From Chloroflexota bacterium (lineage in GTDB: Bacteria > Chloroflexota > Dehalococcoidia > Tepidiformales > Tepidiformaceae), in the NCBI GenBank assembly GCA_016234445.1, contig JACRBT010000014.1, positions 186,001 through 250,000 on the forward strand: a stretch of DNA of 64,000 nucleotides. The letters run 5' to 3'. Position 1 is the first letter of the stretch; the number at the start of each line of letters is the position of its first letter. Both the position numbers and the translations under genes were made by a program. Below, piece by piece: positions 33,975-41,753 of this stretch. The notes under the pieces are model-generated. The model saw only the letters and a list, made by a program, of their open reading frames with translations, made no database searches and had not been told where the DNA came from.

Positions 33975-34904
33975 CTACTGCGGCGCCAGCGGCATGTCTG
34001 CCGGCACCGTGGCCACCTCCTTCACCAGGCTCGGGTTCAGCACGGCCATCCGCCGCGCACACACCAGCCGGGTCCCAAGGGCAGTGTACCCCCGCGCCCG
34101 GGCATTGCGTTCGATTTCTCCCTGGAAGCCCTTAATCACCAGCACTCCCCTCGCGTCGAGCTCGCGTTCCACCACGTCCAGGACGGCGCTAGCGGCGCCT
34201 TCGATCCCTTCGTCGACGAGCACGTGCGCCTCGCGGTGGCCGATCCCCGCCCAGCCCGCCAGGCTGCCCGCGCCATCGAGGACGAAGTGCCTCTGGACAT
34301 CGTACGAATCCAGGACAGCGCGCCACTCCTGCTGGACGACCGCCTCCTGGCGCCGGACCGTCTCCGGCACCGCGCGGCAGTAGAGCCGGAAGAGCGCCGC
34401 CCGGTCGCCGCGGACGGCCGGACGGAAGGCACTGCCGGTCCCCCCCGAAGGCGGGTGTGGCAGGGCGTGGAGATGTTCGAAGGAGTAGGCCATGAAGCCG
34501 CCCTGGCGGACGGCGGTCCCGTGGGGCGAACCTTCGGGGTAGCGGAGGAAAACGCTCCGGCCGCCCCGGCGCGCGACTTCGTCCCCGGCCGCGCTGAGGA
34601 GCGCGCGCACGGTGTCGTCGTCTTTTTCTCGCGCGATCCGGAGCGACGCGGCTTCCCAGCAGGCGCCCCCCGAGAGTTCGCGGATGGTCAGCACGCCCCG
34701 GTAGCGCAGTCCCCGCTTCACGCCGAGCACGGCCGTCCGCGAGATCTTCGGCAGGTGCGACAGCCCCGTCGCCGCAAGCCCGGAGGTGAGCAGCAGGCTC
34801 TCTTCGCCGCGCATCGCGATCACTTCCGTGTCCAGCCGCCGCAGCTGCGGCCAGAGCGTCGCCGCGTCGATCGGGCTCAGCGATTCCGCGCGCAACTCAC
34901 TCAT
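33975..34904 (-). CDS. GNAT-like two-domain protein, function unknown
   Basis: This 309-residue protein has two regions resembling acetyltransferase folds. The C-terminal part contains a GNAT-like [15 protein letters not shown] and [16 protein letters not shown]. The N-terminal region has no clear motif. The gene lies 2 nt upstream of the R3H ATPase gene and overlaps pdxT by 8 nt at its start, so it is probably part of a pdxT-GNAT-R3H-tmk transcript. Substrate unknown. Confidence 0.65.
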   Translation of the reverse strand: MSELRAESLSPIDAATLWPQLRRLDTEVIAMRGEESLLLTSGLAATGLSHLPKISRTAVLGVKRGLRYRGVLTIRELSGGACWEAASLRIAREKDDDTVRALLSAAGDEVARRGGRSVFLRYPEGSPHGTAVRQGGFMAYSFEHLHALPHPPSGGTGSAFRPAVRGDRAALFRLYCRAVPETVRRQEAVVQQEWRAVLDSYDVQRHFVLDGAGSLAGWAGIGHREAHVLVDEGIEGAASAVLDVVERELDARGVLVIKGFQGEIERNARARGYTALGTRLVCARRMAVLNPSLVKEVATVPADMPLAPQ

Positions 34905-35505
34905 GGCCGTTTCGCCCGATGGTCAGGAAGAGTTCGTGCAACCGCGTGTCCCCCGTCAGCTCCGGGTGGAACGAAGTCGCGAGGAGGTTGCCTTCGCGGG
35001 CGGCGACCACGGTCCCGTCGGGGAGGGTGGCGATCGCCTCGGCCGGGGCCCTGACTTCTTCGATCTGGGGGGCGCGGATGAAGACCGCGTGGAAGGGTTC
35101 GCCTTCGATGCCCTTCACGTCGAGGGCGGCTTCGAAGCTGTCCACCTGCCGCCCGAAGGCGTTCCGGCGCACGCTGATGTCCATCATCTCGATCCCCGGC
35201 CGGTCCAGCCGGTCGACGTTGCGGGCGAGGAGGATGGCGCCGGCGCAGGTGCCCCAGACCGGCCGGCCGCTGTCGCAGAAGTCGCGCAGGGGCTGCTGGA
35301 AGCCGTTGCTGAGGATAAGCCGGGCGATGGTCGTGCTTTCGCCGCCGGGGATGATGAGCGCGTCGAGCCCTTCGAGTTGGGCCGGCTTGCGGACCTCGCG
35401 GACTTCGTGGCCCATCCGTTCCAGCATCTCGCGGTGCTCACGGAAGTCCCCCTGGAGGGCGAGGACCCCGACCGTCTTTCGTCCGTTGGAGTGCAAAGTC
35501 GTCAT
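34897..35505 (-). CDS. pdxT: Pyridoxal 5'-phosphate synthase glutaminase subunit
   Basis: PdxT (202 aa) releases ammonia from glutamine for PdxS in vitamin B6 synthesis. It starts MTTLHSNGRKTVGVLALQGD; the class I glutaminase features are IPGGESTT, the Cys in GTCAGAILLA, and the catalytic FHPELTGD near the end. pdxS, often adjacent, is not in this window. The upstream start at 35520 adds only five residues and is less likely. Confidence 0.95.
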   Translation of the reverse strand: MTTLHSNGRKTVGVLALQGDFREHREMLERMGHEVREVRKPAQLEGLDALIIPGGESTTIARLILSNGFQQPLRDFCDSGRPVWGTCAGAILLARNVDRLDRPGIEMMDISVRRNAFGRQVDSFEAALDVKGIEGEPFHAVFIRAPQIEEVRAPAEAIATLPDGTVVAAREGNLLATSFHPELTGDTRLHELFLTIGRNGHE

Positions 35506-36144
35506 TGGCGGGCAGGCCACGGCCGCACGCCGCCGGGCCGGGTCGTGCAGGGGTTTGTCGAAAGCTGGTTGCGTTGTTTCAGTGCGAAGGGCCGCGTCGG
35601 AAGCATCCTGTGCGTGCTGATCTCAGTGTAGCGCATCCCCGCCCCCCGCCGACACAACGAGGTCCGAGGTCCGAGGTCCGAGGTTCTCGCCGTGGCCCAT
35701 CCGCACCGCGACTGGAAAGGAGCGGCGCCGGTGGTCCCCTACGGCTGTCGGCTCTCGGCTCTCGGCTCTCGGCTGTCGGCTGTCGGCTGTCGGGCCACCG
35801 CGCCTCAGCACGCGCCCCATCCGCACCGCGACTGGAAAGGAGCGGCGCCGGTAGTCCCCTACGGCTGTCGGCTGTCGGGCCACGGCGCCTCAGCACGCAC
35901 CGCCATCCGTACCGCGCCCGCGAGTAGCGGCGACGGCGGTCTCGTCGTCCTGGTGGCCCGGCATGGTGAGCACACGGGAAGACCACTCCTTTACAGTCGT
36001 GGCACGGCGAACCGCGCGTCGTGCGTCATCCGTACCGCGACTGGAAAGGAGCGGCGCCGGTGGTCCCCTACGGCTGTCGGCTCTCGGCTGTCGGCTGTCG
36101 GGCCACCGCGCCCCGGGCGGGCGCTGTTCGTTAGAACATATGTG
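35506..36144. other. Noncoding repeat-rich region upstream of the split-barrel genes
   Basis: No convincing gene lies here. From about 35659 there are heptamer runs of GGTCCGA (35660-35684) and CGGCTCT/CGGCTGT (35748-35792 and elsewhere). At least three copies of a block beginning CATCCGCACCGCGACTGG (or CATCCGTACCGCG) and continuing AAAGGAGCGGCGCCGGT are found at 35696-35750, 35816-35870 and 36026-36080, with a degraded one at about 35902. A separate element, ACTCC-TTTACAGTCGTGGC, is at about 35982-36005. All have relatives at 43.4-43.9 kb. Open frames across it are low-complexity repeats. Confidence 0.8.
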
Positions 36145-36173
36145 TTGACAGCCGGGCGCCTCCGCCGTACTCT
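36133..36173 (+). promoter_or_regulatory. Promoter with half LexA-like box before the FMN split-barrel pair
   Basis: TTGACA (36145-36150) and TACTCT (36168-36173) are 17 nt apart, giving a start near 36180 and a short leader before the gene at 36194. Immediately upstream, 36133-36143 reads AGAACATATGT, identical over 11 bases to the palindrome at 1818-1831, but its right half is GTTGACA and not GTTCT. Confidence 0.5.
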
Positions 36174-36193
36174 CGCCGCCACGGGAGGGCACC

Positions 36194-36679
36194 ATGGCAA
36201 CCTGGGCCGAATTCGCCGCCGCCGCACCGGAGATGGCCGCCGCCGGCCGTGCGCTCCTCTACCAGTTCGGCCCCGGCCTCGGCTATCTCGCCACCGTCCG
36301 CAAGGATGGCGGCCCTCGCCTCCACCCCTTCTGCCCCACCGTCGCCGAAGGGGGCATCTTCGGGCTTATCATCCCCTCGCCAAAGCAGGGCGACCTCCTC
36401 CGCGACGGCCGCTACGCCATCCACTCCTTCCCGAAACCGGACAGCGACGACGAGTTCTATCTGGCCGGCACCGCCCGCCGGGTTGACGACGCGGCCCTCC
36501 GCGCGGCCGTCCTCGCCGCCTACCTCTCGACCGGCGCCACGTCCGAGGGCCACGAAACCTTCTTCGAATTCGACATCGAACGCGCCCTCCTCGCCATCTA
36601 CCCGAAGCGCGGGGAGGGCCCCGGCTGGCCCCCGGCCTACACGAAATGGCGCGACCCCGCGGTGCGAAGGAGGTCCTGA
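36194..36679 (+). CDS. Pyridoxamine 5'-phosphate oxidase-type FMN split-barrel protein A
   Basis: This 161-residue protein has the flavin split-barrel pattern: an early helix, LGYLATVRKDGGPRLHPFCP, then FGLIIPSPKQGDLLRDGRYAIHSF and LAGTARRVDDAALR. Members bind FMN or F420 and reduce various substrates. It ends in a TGATG junction with a 164-residue paralogue, so the two are co-translated. The start is ATG 36194 after GGGAGGG. Confidence 0.88.
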   Translation: MATWAEFAAAAPEMAAAGRALLYQFGPGLGYLATVRKDGGPRLHPFCPTVAEGGIFGLIIPSPKQGDLLRDGRYAIHSFPKPDSDDEFYLAGTARRVDDAALRAAVLAAYLSTGATSEGHETFFEFDIERALLAIYPKRGEGPGWPPAYTKWRDPAVRRRS

Positions 36680-37173
36680 TGGCAACCTGGTCCGACTTCG
36701 CCGCCGCCGCCCCGGAGATGGCAGCCCGTGGCGAGTGGCTCCTGGGGCAAAACGGCGGCGTCGCCTTCCTCGCCACGGTACGGAAAGACGGCTCTCCCCA
36801 GCTTCACCCGGTGATGCCCCAGCTCGTCGACGGCGGGCTCTACGTCTTCATCGTCGAGTTCAGTTCGAAGGCCCATGACCTCGCAAACCGGGGCTCCTAC
36901 GCCCTCCACGCCATCCCCGCCGGTCCCCAGAACGAGGAGTTCTTGGTCCGCGGCCGCGCCCGCCAAATCGACGACGCCGCAATCCGCGCCCGCGCGGTCG
37001 AGGTCTGCGGCTACCCGAAGATGGACTGGGAGACGCTCTACCACTTCGACATCGAACACGGGCTCACCACGACCTGGGCAAACTGGGGTACGGTCCACCC
37101 GGAGCCCGTGTTCCGGCGCTGGCGCGAAGGCGGCACCGTGGAAGCCGTCGGGGGCGAAACCACCGGGGGCTGA
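36679..37173 (+). CDS. Pyridoxamine 5'-phosphate oxidase-type FMN split-barrel protein B
   Basis: This tandem paralogue (164 aa) shares MATWxDFAAAAPEMAA, ATVRKDG, a central loop with VEFSSKAHDLANRGSYALHA and RGRARQIDDAAIR. AAGGAGG precedes the ATG at 36679. Two related subunits could form a heterodimer. Substrate unknown. It is followed by unrelated GNAT genes after 54 nt. Confidence 0.88.
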   Translation: MATWSDFAAAAPEMAARGEWLLGQNGGVAFLATVRKDGSPQLHPVMPQLVDGGLYVFIVEFSSKAHDLANRGSYALHAIPAGPQNEEFLVRGRARQIDDAAIRARAVEVCGYPKMDWETLYHFDIEHGLTTTWANWGTVHPEPVFRRWREGGTVEAVGGETTGG

Positions 37174-37227
37174 CCGATGACGCCGCCGCTCCGGTAGAAT
37201 GCCGCCCATGCCCGCAAGGACCGCCCG

Positions 37228-37800
37228 ATGACCCACAACGCCTGGCACGGCGAGACAGTGCGCCTCCGCGCCATCGAGCCATCGGACTGGACGGTCTTCC
37301 GCGACATCTGGCTCGACACCGAGGCCGCCCAGCGGCAGTGGCTTGTCCAGCTGCCCCGCGGCGACGAAGCGATCCGGAAGTGGGTCGAAGAACGCTCCCT
37401 CGCCACTCCCGGCCGCGAGAGCGACGAGTGGCACGGCATCATCGAAGACCCCGAGGGCCAGGCGGCGGGCGAGGTCATGACCGTGAACTGCAACCTTCGA
37501 GACGGCGTCTTCGACTACGGCGTCGGGCTGCTCTCGGCCTATCGCGGCCGCGGCTATGCCTTCGACGCCGCCCGCGTCCTCCTCCGCTACTACTTTGAGG
37601 AGCGCCGCTACGGCAAGGCCCAGTGCGCCGTCGCCGACTTCAACGAGCAGTCGCTGCGGCTCCAGCGCAGGCTCGGTTTCCGCGAAGAGGGGCGGCGGCG
37701 GGCCGCGTTCTTCACCGGCGGCGAAAGCTTCGGCGAGGTTATCTTCGGGATCACGGCGGAAGAATTCGCGGCGATCCACGGCCGGTCGGTGCTGCAGTGA
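37228..37800 (+). CDS. GNAT N-acetyltransferase A (RimJ/RimL-like)
   Basis: This 190-residue acetyltransferase starts with a GETVRLRAIEPSDW region typical of RimJ/RimL-like enzymes. The acetyl-CoA-binding motif is in VGLLSAYRGRGYAFDAARVL (Q/R-x-x-G-x-G/A type), and KAQCAVADFNEQSLRLQRRLGF is the conserved C-terminal region. It overlaps the next GNAT gene by GTGA. A TAGAAT -10-like hexamer is at 37195-37200. Substrate unknown. Confidence 0.88.
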   Translation: MTHNAWHGETVRLRAIEPSDWTVFRDIWLDTEAAQRQWLVQLPRGDEAIRKWVEERSLATPGRESDEWHGIIEDPEGQAAGEVMTVNCNLRDGVFDYGVGLLSAYRGRGYAFDAARVLLRYYFEERRYGKAQCAVADFNEQSLRLQRRLGFREEGRRRAAFFTGGESFGEVIFGITAEEFAAIHGRSVLQ

Positions 37801-38369
37801 GCGAGTCTCCCGCGCCGGCGAGTTGGCAGGGCAAGACCGTCCGCCTGCGCGCCGTCGACACCACCGACTGGGCCGCCTTCTTCGCCGCCGATGGGGACAC
37901 CGAAGCCGCCCGCCACGGCTGGCACATCCCCATGCCGCGGAGCATGGCCGGGGCCCGGGCCTGGGCCGAAGAGAAGGCGGCCCGCCAGCCTTCAGCCAAC
38001 GACGACAACTGGTTCTGGGCGATCGCCGACGCCGAGGGCAGTCCCGTCGGTTCCATAAACACCCATGGCTGCGACCGCCGCAACGGGAACTTCGAATACG
38101 GCATCGCGATCTTTCGCGAACACTGGGGCCGCGGCTACGCGCCCGCCGCCATCGAACTCATGCTCCGGTTCATGTTCGGCGAACGGCGCTACCACAAGTG
38201 CAATTCGTTCGTGTACGCCTTCAACGACCGCTCGCTTCGCATGCACGAAGAGTTCGGTTTCGTCACCGAGGGCCGGATTCGCGACCAGATCTTCACGGCC
38301 GGCCGCCACCACGACAGCGTCGTCCTCGGGATCACCGCGGCGGAATTCTTCGCCCGCTACGGCCGCTGA
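37797..38369 (+). CDS. GNAT N-acetyltransferase B, tandem paralogue
   Basis: This 190-residue paralogue begins at GTG 37797, overlapping the stop of the first. It has GKTVRLRAVDTTDW, YGIAIFREHWGRGYAPAAIEL as the acetyl-CoA motif and YAFNDRSLRMHEEFGF. The two genes are probably an old tandem duplication. Confidence 0.88.
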   Translation: MSESPAPASWQGKTVRLRAVDTTDWAAFFAADGDTEAARHGWHIPMPRSMAGARAWAEEKAARQPSANDDNWFWAIADAEGSPVGSINTHGCDRRNGNFEYGIAIFREHWGRGYAPAAIELMLRFMFGERRYHKCNSFVYAFNDRSLRMHEEFGFVTEGRIRDQIFTAGRHHDSVVLGITAAEFFARYGR

Positions 38370-38380
38370 CGCGCTTCCGC

Positions 38381-38386
38381 TACACT
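38381..38386 (+). promoter_or_regulatory. -10-like TACACT before the ferredoxin gene
   Basis: TACACT lies 37 nt before the ferredoxin ATG. The transcript would start near 38393 with a short leader carrying GGAGGG. The same hexamer type (TACACT, TAGACT, TAGAAT) recurs upstream of several genes in this window. Confidence 0.35.
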
Positions 38387-38422
38387 ACCGTCGGCGGCCA
38401 ACCCGCTTCCCCGGAGGGACCA

Positions 38423-38617
38423 ATGCCTCGCCTCAGCGTCGACACGAAGAAGTGCCTCAAGAGCGGCCAGTGCACCTATCTCCACCCGGACCTCCTTCAG
38501 GAAGGCCCCGACGGCCGCCCGGTCGTGCTGGTCGCCGAACCGTCCGGCGCTCAGATCCAGGAAGCCGAAGACGCGGCCGAGATCTGCCCGGCTATGGCGA
38601 TCATCCTCGAAGCCTGA
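38423..38617 (+). CDS. Small three-Cys ferredoxin ([3Fe-4S] type)
   Basis: This 64-residue protein has Cys11, Cys17 and Cys55 in the arrangement C-x5-C...C-P (KKCLKSGQC and EICPA). That is the pattern of monocluster ferredoxins with a [3Fe-4S] cluster (the central position is Ser14), used by cytochromes P450 and similar partners. No P450 or other obvious partner is in the window. GGAGGG precedes ATG 38423. The convergent CotH gene ends 30 nt later. Confidence 0.88.
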   Translation: MPRLSVDTKKCLKSGQCTYLHPDLLQEGPDGRPVVLVAEPSGAQIQEAEDAAEICPAMAIILEA

Positions 38618-38647
38618 CGACGGCGCTTCCCGCTCCGCGGGCGTCCT

Positions 38648-40126
38648 TCAGCGCGGCAGGCTGACGCCCGCGGTGTCGGCCTGGGTCTGGAGCGCGGACC
38701 GGAGGTTCTTCGCCTGGGTGTCGAGAACGTCCGGGTCGTAGAGCTCCGGCCGGGTGCCAAGCAGGGCCAGGATGCGGGTGAGTTCCTTCCCGTCGGCGCC
38801 GGAGGCGTAGATCGCGTCATACACCTCGGCGCGCGCGGCGGCGTAAAGGTCCGCGAACGCGGGGGAGGCGAGGAACCGGTCCTTGAGGGCGTTGCCGCCG
38901 AGCGGTCCCCTGCCCCCCGCGGCCGGGTTGGCCGGGCCGCCGCCCGCCGGCCCCCCGGCCACGGGGACCCCGTTCTGCACCCCGCCGGCGGGCGCCCCTC
39001 CGGCGGGCGCCCCCTGCCTGCCTCCAGCCGGAGCGGCGCCTTGCCCGCCAGCCTGCCCGCCGCCGCCGGCCCCACCGAGGATGCGGCCGAAGGGGGACAG
39101 GGCAAGGTTCATGTCCCAGCTGATGATCGTGAACTTGCCCGTCTCGCGGTCGTACCAGAGGTAGTAGTTCTGGCCCGGCCCGCCCATGTCGTCGAAGTTC
39201 CCGAGGAGGCTCTGGAGCGCCAGGTACCTGGCCAGCGACTCGACCTCCACGTGCTGGGCGAGGTTGGCCGCGAACTCCTCGTCGGACGCCTCCGAGACCC
39301 ATCGCAAGAGGTCGATCAGGGGCTTGAGGTCCTGCTGCTTCTTGAGGGTGACCTGGGTGAACGCGTCGTCGTAGGCGAGCGGGTCTTCGCCGAGATAGGT
39401 GAAGTGCCCCGTGCTGAGTGACTTGTAGAGCACGCCGTCGTTTTCGAAGTTGTCGTCGGCGAACTCGCCCATGGGGACCTCGACGGCGAGCCGGAGGACG
39501 GCGTTGGCGCCGTTCACGCTGACGGTCGTGTACATCCACTTCTGCGACGGCTCCCCGGCGACGGCCACGAGTTCAAGGGCAAGCGCCTCGTTGATGGCGC
39601 TGCTGATGGAAGTCACGGGGCGGAGGGCGAGTTCTTCGTAGCCCTGGTAGCGCTGCCCCTTCACGTATTCGTCGAAGCTGACGAGCCATGGTAGCCGGGA
39701 TGGTTCCCCGAAGGAGGTCGCGGCTGCGAGCCCGCCCCCGGCTCCCCCGCGTTGCCCTCCGCCGGCCAGGCCGCGCAACGTCGAGTTCCCCTTGAGGCGA
39801 ATGCCGACGCTGCTCATGGTGGTCCCGTCGATCGTGATCGAAGCCTCGATGAAGCTCTTGTCGCCGGTCGCCTTGTAGTCCGCGACCATGCGCTCGTAGG
39901 CGGCCTGGTCGAAGCTGATCGTGATTTCGTGGACGAACCCTTCGTCGAAGACGCTGGCGCTGCCCTCGATGTCCTCAGCCTCGACGGCGGGCTCTGAGTC
40001 GTCGGCGGGCACCGTGGAGACGAAGGGCGCGAGCCTCGTGTTGCCGAAGCCCAGGGTCAGGACGACGAACCCGGCCCCGAACAAAACCACGAAGCGGCGG
40101 TTGCGTCTCCAGCGAAGCGATCTCAT
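38648..40126 (-). CDS. CotH-type kinase domain protein with Gly/Ala-rich inserts
   Basis: This 492-residue protein has an N-terminal membrane segment (about 11-28) and a CotH-type fold: IRLKGNST, a central ALxLELVAVAGEPSQKWMYT region, and a C-terminal QSLLGNFDDMGGPGQNYYLWYD and KFTIISWDMNLAL. CotH is a divergent secreted protein kinase in Bacillus and pathogenic fungi. Two low-complexity inserts, at about 121-137 and 351-411, are Gly/Ala/Pro-rich. It is downstream of DUF4956 by 8 nt. In CotH the metal ligand is often Asp where this has Asn in WDMN, so activity needs testing. Confidence 0.85.
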   Translation of the reverse strand: MRSLRWRRNRRFVVLFGAGFVVLTLGFGNTRLAPFVSTVPADDSEPAVEAEDIEGSASVFDEGFVHEITISFDQAAYERMVADYKATGDKSFIEASITIDGTTMSSVGIRLKGNSTLRGLAGGGQRGGAGGGLAAATSFGEPSRLPWLVSFDEYVKGQRYQGYEELALRPVTSISSAINEALALELVAVAGEPSQKWMYTTVSVNGANAVLRLAVEVPMGEFADDNFENDGVLYKSLSTGHFTYLGEDPLAYDDAFTQVTLKKQQDLKPLIDLLRWVSEASDEEFAANLAQHVEVESLARYLALQSLLGNFDDMGGPGQNYYLWYDRETGKFTIISWDMNLALSPFGRILGGAGGGGQAGGQGAAPAGGRQGAPAGGAPAGGVQNGVPVAGGPAGGGPANPAAGGRGPLGGNALKDRFLASPAFADLYAAARAEVYDAIYASGADGKELTRILALLGTRPELYDPDVLDTQAKNLRSALQTQADTAGVSLPR

Positions 40127-40134
40127 GGCGGCAC

Positions 40135-40824
40135 CTACAGATCCGTGCGGTCGTAGCCGGTCAGGAGGGTGACCTTCTGGCCGCCTGTCCGTTCCTGGAG
40201 CGCATTTATCAACTCGGCCGGTTTTGTCCCGGACTTCAGGCGGATGGAATACATCAGTTCGGTGAGCGCGCCCGCCCGGATGCTTTCGATGCTGACGAGG
40301 TCCGAACGGCTGGCGTAGCGCAGGAACACGTCGTCGAGCGCGGCAGAGTAGTCGGTCCCCGACGGCACCTGGACCTTCGCGATCTGGCTCTGGATGTCGA
40401 GCTTGAACCAGTCGAGCCGCTCCATGAGGAAGATGACGCCGCTGATCGCGACGGTGGCGACGGCGGCGAGCGAGTAGAACCGGGTGCCGGTGGCCATGCC
40501 GATCGCCATCGCGAAGAAGATGAAGCCGACGTCGCGGGTCTCTTTCACCGCGTTCCGGAAGCGGATGATGGAGAGCGCCCCGACGAGGGAGAAGGCGCGG
40601 GCGAGGTTGGAACCGACCACAAGCATGATCAGGGCGACGATCATGCCCATGAAGACGAGGGTCTGCACGTAGGTCTGGCTGTAGGAGATGCCGCGGTGGG
40701 TGGCACGGTAAGTCAGCCCGACGATCGAGCAGAGGGCAAAGGAAAGGACCATCGCGAGGGCCATGTCGGCCACGGTGAACGTGCCGGTGAGGTCCTCGAA
40801 GCCTTCGAAGATGGTGATGTCCAA
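40135..40824 (-). CDS. DUF4956 membrane protein
   Basis: This 229-residue protein has four or so N-terminal helices and a C-terminal cytoplasmic domain. RFRNAVKETRDVGFIFFAMAIGM is the strong family signature of DUF4956. It begins at TTG 40824, after GGAAGGAACC; no ATG or GTG fits better. The family is strongly linked in genomes to VTC-domain and CotH proteins, as here. Its function is unknown. Confidence 0.9.
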   Translation of the reverse strand: MDITIFEGFEDLTGTFTVADMALAMVLSFALCSIVGLTYRATHRGISYSQTYVQTLVFMGMIVALIMLVVGSNLARAFSLVGALSIIRFRNAVKETRDVGFIFFAMAIGMATGTRFYSLAAVATVAISGVIFLMERLDWFKLDIQSQIAKVQVPSGTDYSAALDDVFLRYASRSDLVSIESIRAGALTELMYSIRLKSGTKPAELINALQERTGGQKVTLLTGYDRTDL

Positions 40825-40846
40825 CGGGTCTGGTTCCTTCCTTCGG

Positions 40847-41644
40847 TTATTCCTCGGGGACGTGCGAGGCGGACCGCGGCGCCCGGCCGTACGCCTCGAT
40901 GCTCTGGCAGTACTTGGAGAGGCGGACCAGCTGGAGGTTGTGGCGCGCCACGCATTCGGTGAGCCAGTAGGGTACGCGCTCGTTCACCTTTAGCTCCATC
41001 ACGGAGAGTTCAGGGTGGACGACGAAGCGGTTCTCCGAAGGCATGCCCAGGTCCAGGTCGCGGTCCCGCCCGCGGATGTGGCTGTCGACGGTGACGCGGA
41101 GGCGCCCGTCCTCCTCGGCGCCGAGGAAGGCCTCGCGCACATAGCCGACCACCGACACCGGGATCAGCCGGAGCTGGGCGACGAGGACCAGGATCTCTTC
41201 GACGAAGCGTTCGTCACCGGGGTCGCAGGCCTGGGGTTCGAGGCCGGAGCACAGGCGGAGCGCTTCGGAATACGGCAGCCGGGCGCGGCGCTTCTGGGTG
41301 GCGCGGTTGACCCGCTGCTTGATTTCCACCCAGACCGGGGTGTCGGGTGTGAGCGTCTCGGGTGGGCCGTAATGGCGGATCCGCAGCTTCCGCCGGAACC
41401 GCTCGCCGTCGATCTTCTCCCAGTAGAAGCGGAGGTCGGGCGTGTCGTAGTAGCAGCTCCAGACGGGGTAGAACCCGTCGACCCCGTGGGCGTCCGGGGT
41501 GAGGACGCGGCTGAATTCGTCACGGACGCGGGCGACGAGGGTGCGGTCGGCGATGTACTTCAACTCGAACCGGTTGAAGAGCCGGACCGCGCCATGGGCG
41601 GCCGAAGGCTGTTCCCGGTCCGCAACGAGGACTGGGTTGTTCAC
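40847..41644 (-). CDS. VTC-domain (polyphosphate polymerase) protein
   Basis: This 265-residue protein has the VTC tunnel-domain pattern: FELKYIADRTLV, YYDTPDLRFYWEKIDGERFRRK followed by RIRHYG, VWVEIKQRVNRATQKRR and later MELKVNERVP. In yeast the Vtc4 domain makes inorganic polyphosphate from ATP. The basic residues lining the tunnel appear present. GTG 41644 is the start. It is the first of a VTC, DUF4956, CotH operon, separated by 22 and 8 nt. Confidence 0.9.
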   Translation of the reverse strand: MNNPVLVADREQPSAAHGAVRLFNRFELKYIADRTLVARVRDEFSRVLTPDAHGVDGFYPVWSCYYDTPDLRFYWEKIDGERFRRKLRIRHYGPPETLTPDTPVWVEIKQRVNRATQKRRARLPYSEALRLCSGLEPQACDPGDERFVEEILVLVAQLRLIPVSVVGYVREAFLGAEEDGRLRVTVDSHIRGRDRDLDLGMPSENRFVVHPELSVMELKVNERVPYWLTECVARHNLQLVRLSKYCQSIEAYGRAPRSASHVPEE

Positions 41645-41753
41645 CGAAAACCCCCGGGCAGGAGTACGCCTGGCGCTAGCATGGCGTTAGTGAAACGTAC
41701 GCCGCGATTGGATGTGTTGCGAATCTGCCAAAGGTTGGCGGCGAAGGCAAGCC

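Noticed and set aside
35660-35792. Heptamer arrays as a possible CRISPR array
   Set aside because: There are no equal-length unique spacers between repeats and no cas genes nearby.
35623-36486. Several frames across the 35.6-36.1 kb repeats and beyond
   Set aside because: They translate repeat heptamers into low-complexity Arg/Ser/Pro strings, and their ends overlap the real split-barrel gene.
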